NCBI GenBank assembly: GCA_949775045.1
Contig: OX459110.1
Location: forward strand, 9,550,741 to 9,614,740
Reading direction: 5' to 3'
Source: Metridium senile
Lineage: Eukaryota > Cnidaria > Anthozoa > Actiniaria > Metridiidae
Length of the DNA: 64,000 nt
Shown here: positions 57,571 through 64,000 of the stretch, one piece after another
Layout: each line of letters starts with the position of its first letter
How positions within the stretch are numbered: position 1 is the stretch's first letter
Notes under the pieces: model-generated
What the model was told of the DNA's origin: nothing
What the model saw: only the letters and a program-made list of their open reading frames with translations
Database searches by the model: none
Made by a program: the position numbers and the translations under genes

Positions 57571-57690
57571 AGTTTGATGTGTAATATGGCAGGATATTTT
57601 ACTCGTTAACTTGCATTTTGACTCGCCCGGAGGCTCGTCAAAATACAGCGTTTCACTCGTAAAATATCCAGCCATATTAAACATCAAACT
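57571..57690. mobile_element. Foldback element
   Basis: AGTTTGATGTGTAATATGGC and AGGATATTTTACTCG mirror CGTAAAATATCCAGCCATAT and TAAACATCAAACT. The inner arms TTTTGACTCGCC and GGCTCGTCAAAA also pair. Confidence 0.7.
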
Positions 57691-57879
57691 CTCTAATAAG
57701 ATATATATATCTTTGGAAGTTTGCCTTCCAGAAATAGGCCTTTTAGAGTAGTATCGCAATATTATTTCCAAATTTGCAGTATTCAAATCCAAAAGATATA
57801 TATTTAAGCCGCCATTTTATATTTAGGTAAGCCATAAATATACATAGTAAATTATAGTCGATTAACAACAATAGTTATC

Positions 57880-58536
57880 CAATTTAGTCGAAATCTTTTT
57901 GTTTATGAGAGGCTATTCAGGACGAAAAAAAGCAAAGTTATCTAAATTGGTCGCCATATTTTGTATACATGTATGAGAGGCTAGCCAGTCTAGGGCAATA
58001 ACAGAATTATAAAGTTGTCCAAATTGGTCGCCATAGCACAGGGAGCCCGGCTTTGTGTCGCTTTTATATGAAATAACTTATACAATGAAATAAAATCTAT
58101 TATAATCATGAGAGCCTTTGGGTTTCCTGTGCTGTGTTTCCGGTAATGGATTAGCGTTACTGACCTGTGTGTGCCGTTGGTAACTTGAGAGCGCATTAGC
58201 GTAACGTATTAGAGTAACGCACACCCAATATAGTTCTGTGTGTTTATTAGGTGTGCGTTACACTAATACGTTAGGTTTGAATTTCAAAGTGCTCTCAAGT
58301 TACCAACGGCTACACACTATACTGATTACCGGAAACTCTAAGGATTAAATACAGCACAGGAAACCCAAAGGCTCTCATGATTATAATAGATTTTATTTTA
58401 TTGTATAATTTATTTTATATAAAAGCGACACAAAGCCGGGCTCCCTGTGGCCATAGTTTATATACACGTATAAGAGGCTAGCCAGTCAAGGGCAATAACA
58501 GAATTATAAAGTTGTCCAAATTGGCCATATTTAATT
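57880..58536. mobile_element. TIR family E copy carrying a nested element
   Basis: AATTGGTCGCCATATTTTGT and GAGAGGCTAGCCAGTCTAGG (57938-57985) and AGAGGCTAGCCAGTCAAGGG with TTGTCCAAATTGGCCATATT (58470-58534) are family E blocks. The 413-bp element at 58037-58449 splits the sequence at GCCATAG. Confidence 0.7.
58037..58449. mobile_element. 413-bp foldback element with 7-bp target duplication
   Basis: CACAGGGAGCCCGGCTTTGT and its inverse at the other end start long arms that continue through GTCGCTTTTATATGAAAT, AATCATGAGAGCCTTTGGGT and AGTTACC-type blocks almost to the centre near 58245. GCCATAG flanks both sides (58030-58036 and 58450-58456). It is non-coding and would fold into a ~200-bp hairpin. 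The superfamily is uncertain. Confidence 0.85.
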
Positions 58537-58752
58537 TTGACTTAGTAAACTTGACGAGATTCGTAATTAGATCACGAGCAAAAGAAAATCAAAGCTTTCA
58601 TTTTTATTTGATAAAAATAATTAATCAAAATAGAAAATATTTTAATTCTAGATTCTAATGCTGTTGTCATGTGATCCCTCCTCACTCCGCTCCTTCACTC
58701 CCCTTTCCTTTCCCCTGCCCTTCTTTCCGCTACATCCTTGAATCTCCCATTC

Positions 58753-58890
58753 CCACGAATGATAGTTCTAAGTCGAGGTTCGCGTTGTTGCGCATGATAA
58801 ATTATAGTTTTGCTACGGGCAACAACGCGAACCTCGACTTGGCACTATTATTCGTGGTCACTGAACGGAACTGTGAAAAGGACTACTAAA
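58753..58890. mobile_element. 105-bp hairpin element plus flank
   Basis: CCACGAATGATAGTTCTAAG and GTCGAGGTTCGCGTTGTTGC are mirrored by GCAACAACGCGAACCTCGAC and TTGGCACTATTATTCGTGG (58753-58857). The flank CACTGAACGGAACTGTGAAA also appears, inverted, at 30670-30700, so the mobile unit is larger than the hairpin. Confidence 0.75.
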
Positions 58891-59039
58891 GCCATTGCAG
58901 TTATAGAAGCCTGACTTCGGGACTTCAACTTTCTGTTTATTCATTCTTGGGTCACGCAACACACTGTTTTAGTCAATTTTGGGTCACGCAACAATGCTTT
59001 TTCATTTAATCCATTTCCCGTCACGCAACTCTATGTTCA

Positions 59040-59066
59040 CTTTCTTTATTTTCTTTCTCAAACAGA
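59040..59066 (+). promoter_or_regulatory. 3' splice acceptor before the receptor start codon
   Basis: ACTTTCTTTATTTTCTTTCT then CAAACAG: a continuous pyrimidine tract ending in CAG, with AG at 59064-59065. The exon would start AAACACC, seven bases before the ATG. This is a textbook acceptor and indicates an intron in the 5' untranslated region. Confidence 0.65.
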
Positions 59067-59072
59067 AACACC

Positions 59073-60131
59073 ATGAATAATAATCAGACAAAGCCCTGTC
59101 CATTGTACGTTAGTGACGCGGCAAAGATTGGACTCACAATCGCGTACGCGTTTGTCCTCATCGCCGCCATCATTGGTAACTCTTTTGTCATTCATATCGT
59201 CCGTACGAAGAAAAAAATGAAGGTTTCCTTCAACTTTCTGGTCGTCAATTTGGCCGCTGCAGATATTTTAAACGCCATCTCCACTGTCCCAGTCAGCATC
59301 TCATTTCTTCACAGAGGTCCCAAATGGTTCCCAGGACCCTTTGGGATATTTCTTTGCAAGGCTTCAAATTTCCTAATAGTGGTACCCATCATGGTTTCCA
59401 CGACAACATTGACTATCATCACAATCGAGCGTTACCTAGCAACCACTAAGGTTCTAAAGAGACCCTTGTCGACCAGTGCCGTAAAACGTGTAATAGGTGC
59501 GGTATGGTTTCTGACATGCGTACTATCGATCCACGAGATCTTTAAAATGGATGTACTTCAAATGGGCCCGTTTTACGTTTGTGGGACGACGGCGGTGTGG
59601 CGTAATCGTATCATTCCCGACATGCTGATACGTGTCGTTGTATCTTACGTTTTTCCATTATGGACTATGATTATTCTTTACTCAATGATAATTTGCTTGT
59701 TATGGAAAAAGCGCGCGATTGGAGAAGAAATAGACGAGATTAATCGACGTCTTCACAAACAGAAAAAAGGCGTAATCGTAAAACTCGTTACCATAGTAAT
59801 GATCTTTGCCATCTGTTGGCTTCCGGTTCATGTGAATCATCTCATGGCAGCTTTTAATCTTCAAGTCTTTCAGTGTTTACCCAGGTGGGTGCCTATGTTA
59901 TTTTACTGGCTTGCGCATGCGAACTGTGCCATCAATCCCTTCTTGTATTTGATGCTGACCAAAAACTCGCGGGCACTCTTCAAAGCCCATCTCTCTGGGA
60001 TTATTAGAGGCGATGGCAGCTCAGGAAAAAACAGCAGTCGCCAAGGTAAAGACAAGCACAACAAGGCTGATAGTATCTTGTTTTGGAAAAGAGGTGGATC
60101 CAAGAAAACTACCAAAACCATCATCATTTAG
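59073..60131 (+). CDS. Rhodopsin-like (class A) G-protein-coupled receptor
   Basis: A 352-residue seven-helix receptor of the plasma membrane, expected to bind an extracellular ligand and signal through heterotrimeric G proteins. Seen: N-glycosylation site NQT (residues 4-6); TM1 about 18-42 with GN (N36); TM2 with LAAAD (D64); Cys95 at the top of TM3 and Cys170 in loop 2 for the conserved disulfide; ERY at 119-121 (DRY motif); Trp145 in TM4; Pro195 and Tyr203 in TM5; FAICWLP at 245-251 in TM6; NPFLY at 288-292 in TM7; basic 57-residue tail. The full motif set and ordinary length indicate an intact gene. The ATG has A at -3 and follows a splice acceptor. The coding region is uninterrupted. 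The pattern (CWLP, NPFLY, ERY) suits peptide receptors, but the ligand cannot be assigned. No neighbouring receptor copy is present. Confidence 0.95.
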   Translation: MNNNQTKPCPLYVSDAAKIGLTIAYAFVLIAAIIGNSFVIHIVRTKKKMKVSFNFLVVNLAAADILNAISTVPVSISFLHRGPKWFPGPFGIFLCKASNFLIVVPIMVSTTTLTIITIERYLATTKVLKRPLSTSAVKRVIGAVWFLTCVLSIHEIFKMDVLQMGPFYVCGTTAVWRNRIIPDMLIRVVVSYVFPLWTMIILYSMIICLLWKKRAIGEEIDEINRRLHKQKKGVIVKLVTIVMIFAICWLPVHVNHLMAAFNLQVFQCLPRWVPMLFYWLAHANCAINPFLYLMLTKNSRALFKAHLSGIIRGDGSSGKNSSRQGKDKHNKADSILFWKRGGSKKTTKTIII

Positions 60132-60199
60132 TCACAATAACTAGAAAATACATGCCGCCAAGTGGTTATAGCAGAAGGTTTAACTACATGGTCAGGTCC

Positions 60200-60960
60200 T
60201 GCGGGATCTGAGTCCTATCTCGGGATCTATTCGGGTCCTATCCCGGGATTATTGCAGTTACAGGACTCATGCAGAATCAGTTTTTTTGTATGAAGGAGAA
60301 AACGGTAAACTGTCGGGGTCCGGGATTAATTCATGTCGTATCCCGGGATGATAACAGTTACAGAACCCGTACAATAAAAGTTTTGTTTGTATGAAGGAGA
60401 AAACGGTAAACTGTTGGGGTCCGGGATTAATTCATGTCGTATCCCGGGATGATAACAGTTACAGAACCCGTACAATAAAAGTTTTGTTTGTATGAAGGAG
60501 AAAACGGTAAACTGTTGGAGTCCGGGATTAATTCATGTCGTATCCCGGGATGATTACAGTTACAGAACCCGTACAATAAAAGTTTTGTTTGTATGAAGGA
60601 GAAAACGGTAAACTGTTGGGGTCCGGGATTAATTCGAGTCGTATCCCGGGATAATTACAGTTACAAGACCCGTATAATAAAAATCTATTTTGGTAAAGGA
60701 GGAGATGGCTAACTATTCAGCAAGGTACGGGATAAGTTTGGATCGTATCCCGGTATCATTAGAGATAACCGTACAATAACAGTCTTTTGGGTGGAGGAGA
60801 AGATGGTAAACTGTCGGGGTCCGGGATTATTTCGGGTCGTCACAGTCCCCGGATCATTATAGGTACAATAACAACAGTTTTTGGAAGGAGAAGATGCTAA
60901 ACTAGTACTGCTAGGGTACGCGATTATTTCGGGTCACGGGATCTGTTCGGGACCGAGACA
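60200..60960. repeat. 101-bp tandem array downstream of the receptor
   Basis: CCGGGATTAATTC recurs at exactly 101-bp steps (60320, 60421, 60522 and 60623), with diverged units on both sides. Each core unit contains CGTATCCCGGGATGATAACA, GTTACAGAACCCGTACAATA and TTGTATGAAGGAGAAAACGG. Confidence 0.92.
60373..60681 (+). terminator. Repeated polyadenylation signals
   Basis: AATAAA occurs once per unit at 60373, 60474, 60575 and 60676, in three cases followed within a few bases by GTTTTGTTTGTATG, a U/GU-rich element of the kind that sits downstream of cleavage sites. This lies 240-550 bp after the receptor stop codon, so the array can supply its 3' end. Use is inferred, not shown. Confidence 0.5.
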
Positions 60961-61768
60961 GATTGACAAGGCGCAAAGTGATGGTCATTTGCCATTATAA
61001 AAACTATCCGTACAGTTGTAACATAGCGGTTCTTTGCACACATACATGCCTTAGCTATGCTAGACACCATCTTGTCAATCTATCTCAACTTTATCCAGTT
61101 TCCATGCAATAAGATTTTTGGTTGCGTTTTGAATACGTAAGCCAGTCTAAAGTAAATGTATGTTTTCGAACCGCAAGCAAAACGTAACTAAATTCAACGT
61201 CTGTAAAAGTACGTAACCAAGCTTACATTATGAAAGGCGCCAAATTTAAAAGGCCTTTCGATGCTCACTATAACCGCGTCTGATAAGGCCCGTTTAACGC
61301 AAACAATCACATTCGGACTTTTCTGAGCTCGGTGTTTGCCACTTTTTGCCAAAGGTTCGACTAGAAATCGAAACGATCGATTTGCACTCAACAAGCTCGA
61401 CCTTTTAAAATTTGTGGCGACAAAGCAACGATCGGTCGCCGTGAAATCGCAATAAATCGCTAGCCGATAAGTTAGAAAACTGTTAGAAAACTGTTCAAGG
61501 TTATTATGTATCCCTCGTTAAATAAAGTTATTGTATTGTATTGTATTGCACGATTTGAGGTTAATTACGATATATAAAATCGCTATTGAAGTCGCCATTT
61601 ATATCGCGCTACAGAATTGCTAGTGTGAAACGACCTGTAAAATTATAAAATCATAAAAAAATCATAGTTTTAAGGGCTTACGGGGTTTATTAAACGTTAT
61701 TCAGTATACAGTGTAAATGTATAAATTACATATATTAATATAATACAATAGTAAAATCAGATTTGTTA
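60961..61768. other. Intergenic DNA; possible retroelement tail
   Basis: No gene is supported. At about 61510-61550 CCCTCGTTAAATAAAGTTAT is followed by a short (TGTAT)n run, which resembles the 3' tail of a non-LTR retrotransposon or SINE. No reverse transcriptase remnant was found. Confidence 0.35.
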
Positions 61769-62304
61769 CAGTCGTTTTCACAAATTCTGACCCCACCAAT
61801 TCTGACCTGCACCATACCGGGTGCATTGTGGGTAATGTTTTTTTTTTTCCCACGCCTTTGGAGGCTTTCCTGAGGTCTTGAAACCACCGGAACCATTCAA
61901 AATACTTCATTGATACTTGCTTCACGTCGTTTGAAAAAAATCTGAACAATTTGAGGCGTTTAAGGGCAGAATTACACATTACCCACAATGCACCCGATAT
62001 ATATGTTGATAGAGTCGAGTTTTTGCAACCAGCTGAGTTGACCTTCAGAACAAAGACAAAGTCAACCAATCAGAATTGAGGATTCAACATCGTATTTTGA
62101 TTAGTATTTTCCATTATTCTGCCAAGGGAATTTATGAAATATGAGTTATTCCTTTGACGCTAGTCAAACTCATGGTGGGATTATATTTCAATCAACAAGA
62201 AAAGTCTACATTGTATACTCGGAAAATGCTCAAAAATTGCTAACCAAAAATAGTGATCCATAATACCTTTCGGGGAAGGCAATCAACTCAGCTGGAAACG
62301 ACTG
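61769..62304. mobile_element. TIR element with inner inverted repeat
   Basis: CAGTCGTTT at 61769 and AAACGACTG at 62296-62304, each next to TA, bracket the region. Inside, GGGTGCATTGTGGGTAATG (61819) pairs with CATTACCCACAATGCACCC (61977-61995). TA flanks suggest a Tc1/mariner-type target. The 122-codon minus-strand frame over it is probably chance. Confidence 0.55.
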
Positions 62305-62559
62305 TATCGATCAAGTACCTATTTCAAAACGGTTGTTCTCTCTCAAGACGAAGGCGATGAGCACATTAATACAACTAAACACGAATAACGGAGGCCTTTA
62401 AAATGGTTTCGTTGACTACAAACAACACGGTATATCTCAACACTAGCCTCCATGTTGTTGACGAGAATAAGAAGCTTCTAGCTATTCTTGGAATGACCTA
62501 TTGCCCATGACAACCTTTGTTGAAATAAGTATATATAGATATCGATTCGTCTTTCCAAG

Positions 62560-63120
62560 GTGTTCATTATCAATTGAGTAAATAAACAACTGAGTAAATA
62601 TCAATTAAGTAATAAATAAATAAATAACAATAATGTTAGTATGTTTATATGTTGTTTGTATTTATTTTTTATTTACTTTATTAGTTTATCAGTTTATTAA
62701 TTTATTATTTATTCTTAGTTTATTTTTTATTTATTTTTTTATTTACTGTATTAATTTATCAGTTTATCAATTTGTTATTTATTCGTTAGTTTATTTATTT
62801 GTTCATTTATTTATTTATGAATTAAATAATTATTTAGTTAATTATTTAATTAATTAATTAATTACTCATTAATTCGTTTGTCAATTTATTTATTCATTTA
62901 TTAATATATTTATTTATTAATCAAGTTATTTATTTTACTTATTTATTTATTTTACTATTTATTTATTTATTTATTATTCAGTTATTTATTTATTAATTTA
63001 CTTATTAATCATTTAATCAATTCATTTATTCGTTTATTAATGTATTAATTAATTTATTACCGAGTTTTTTTTTTTTTTATTCTACTATTTATTTATTATT
63101 TATTTATATCAGTTATTTTC
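62560..63120. repeat. TTTA/ATTA-rich low-complexity DNA
   Basis: Degenerate TTTATTTA and ATTAATTA repeat with many stop codons. The one open frame is Leu/Phe/Tyr-rich and not protein-like. Confidence 0.85.
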
Positions 63121-63290
63121 TGTATATATCAAATACTAGCACACGCTTAATCAATACTCAAATTGAATTCCAATGTGCCAGGCCATGCAGGGCATTCCGG
63201 ATGCAGTCAAGCATTCATTAATTCTCGGAAATTAGTATTCAAATTCCGCAAACTTGAACTATCTTCACACTCGACTACAATTACACTAAA

Positions 63291-63962
63291 ATGTGCTCAA
63301 ACTTTTTACACATCGCTTTATTGACTGTTATCCTAACAATCAACGCCAGTCCTATCGATAAAAGTATGCCCAATTCTACTCTTGGATTTAAATCAGGAGA
63401 ACGAAAAGTAACTATTGAAGAAAAAGCCATGCAAAATCCAACTTTCTTTGATACTGAGCGAGCAGTTGCGACAAGAAAAGCAAAGAGAGTCATCATTCAA
63501 GAAAGGGTCACAAAAAATCAAAGTTTCTATGATTCTGGAAGATTTACTTCCACAAGAAAAGCAACGGCAGTTACTTTTGAAGAAATGTTATCTAGAAATA
63601 ACAGTTCCTTCAATACTAAACGAGAAGTTACAAAAAGAGAAGCAGTCACCAATAAAGAAAAGATCACAAACAATCAAAGTTTCTCTGATTCTGGAAGATT
63701 TACTACGACAAGAAAAGCAACGACAGTCACTTTTGAACAAATGTTCTCTAGAAATAACAGTTTGTTTAAAACTACAACAAGTGAAAGGAATCAAATCCCT
63801 ACGATTCCATTGCTAGTGGGGCTAACGTTGGCGCTAGTGGCGTTACTGAAGTGTCGAGAAACGATATTCTTTGGAGTTGAAAAAATTGCGAAAACCGGTT
63901 ATAACCTCTGCACTATAGCTAAGAATTTGATAGTTTGTTCCAGTGTAAAAAGTGAAACTTAG
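63291..63962 (+). CDS. Unrecognised secreted/membrane protein with five ~27-residue repeats
   Basis: A 223-residue protein. I do not recognise the family. Seen: a hydrophobic N-terminus (residues 4-19, FLHIALLTVILTINA) with a likely signal cleavage before S20 or I22; a hydrophilic region of five repeats starting at about V40, V67, V94, V119 and V146, with pattern VTFEEMxSRNxSFxDSGRFT followed by xTRKAT; Asn-X-Ser/Thr sites in the linker and most repeats (N28, N76, N104, N128, N156); one membrane segment at 169-187 (IPTIPLLVGLTLALVALLK); and a short basic tail with Cys188, 207 and 216. This fits a small type I membrane protein, or a precursor cut at the many RK/KR pairs. The repeat is also visible in the DNA at ~81 bp. 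The ATG has AAA before it. It lies 3.2 kb from the receptor on the same strand. The stop is intact and no introns are evident. Confidence 0.7.
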   Translation: MCSNFLHIALLTVILTINASPIDKSMPNSTLGFKSGERKVTIEEKAMQNPTFFDTERAVATRKAKRVIIQERVTKNQSFYDSGRFTSTRKATAVTFEEMLSRNNSSFNTKREVTKREAVTNKEKITNNQSFSDSGRFTTTRKATTVTFEQMFSRNNSLFKTTTSERNQIPTIPLLVGLTLALVALLKCRETIFFGVEKIAKTGYNLCTIAKNLIVCSSVKSET

Positions 63963-64000
63963 AATGAGTATTGACGGGAAAATATCAAATTGAGAAGTCT

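Noticed and set aside
59903..60127. 74-codon minus-strand ORF
   Set aside because: Shadow frame inside the receptor coding sequence.
61701..62069. 122-codon minus-strand ORF
   Set aside because: It covers the arms of a TIR element, and both ends of the frame are inverted copies of the same DNA.
63588..63794. Second-frame and antisense ORFs at 63415-63816 and 63588-63794
   Set aside because: Lys-rich or Cys-rich shadows of the 81-bp internal repeat of the gene at 63291-63962. The chosen frame alone has the signal peptide and membrane segment.

Overview
The window is AT-rich, repeat-dense animal DNA. It has no bacterial gene density, operons or ribosome-binding sites. Only two open reading frames look like real genes. 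The rest is microsatellite, minisatellite/satellite arrays, short terminal-inverted-repeat (TIR) elements and hammerhead-bearing retroelement ends. The poly(G)-capped elements that start GGGGTACTCC and the dispersed unit containing CGAAGGGCTAAAGCTCGAAA are of kinds I associate from memory with cnidarian, especially anthozoan, genomes. A cnidarian or another marine invertebrate is my best guess, but no database was consulted.

Layout. 1-2.1 kb: a ~115-bp tandem array with a nested TIR element, then poly(G)-capped foldback elements around a 200-bp assembly gap. 2.1-8.6 kb: degenerate arrays of ~105, ~200 and ~165 bp and ATTC-type microsatellite. 8.6-16.4 kb: foldback and TIR elements, AAT/GAT and TTAC low-complexity DNA. 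16.5-18.1 kb: two kinds of hammerhead-like motif and a 70-bp array. 18.5-24.1 kb: GAT/GTT repeat, 143-bp array, a 7-bp satellite, TIR family E and ATTC/GTTC repeat. 24.2-28.9 kb: more arrays, a complete poly(G)-capped insertion with an 8-bp target duplication, and a TIR element carrying two other TIR elements. 29-36.5 kb: short DNA elements, inverted hammerhead elements and two tandem arrays (89 and 70 bp). 36.5-47 kb: foldback elements, a third hammerhead-like motif and a candidate promoter with first exon at 42.78 kb. 47-54.5 kb: 66-bp and 79-bp arrays and long ATTC/ATCC microsatellite. 55-58.9 kb: several TIR elements, one nested with a 7-bp target duplication.

Genes. At 59073-60131 (+) lies an intact 352-residue rhodopsin-like (class A) G-protein-coupled receptor whose whole coding region is in one exon. 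It is preceded by a good 3' splice acceptor and followed by a 101-bp tandem array in which four units carry AATAAA. At 63291-63962 (+) is a 223-residue protein with a signal peptide, five ~27-residue repeats and a membrane segment. I do not recognise its family. I found no sequence link between the two genes beyond shared strand and proximity.

The most notable non-gene signal is a set of hammerhead-ribozyme-like motifs in three unrelated sequence contexts. All share one extra A after CYGANGA and a stem III reduced to two base pairs with little or no loop. One of these families sits at the head of tandem arrays, as expected for Penelope-like or retrozyme-like retroelements.
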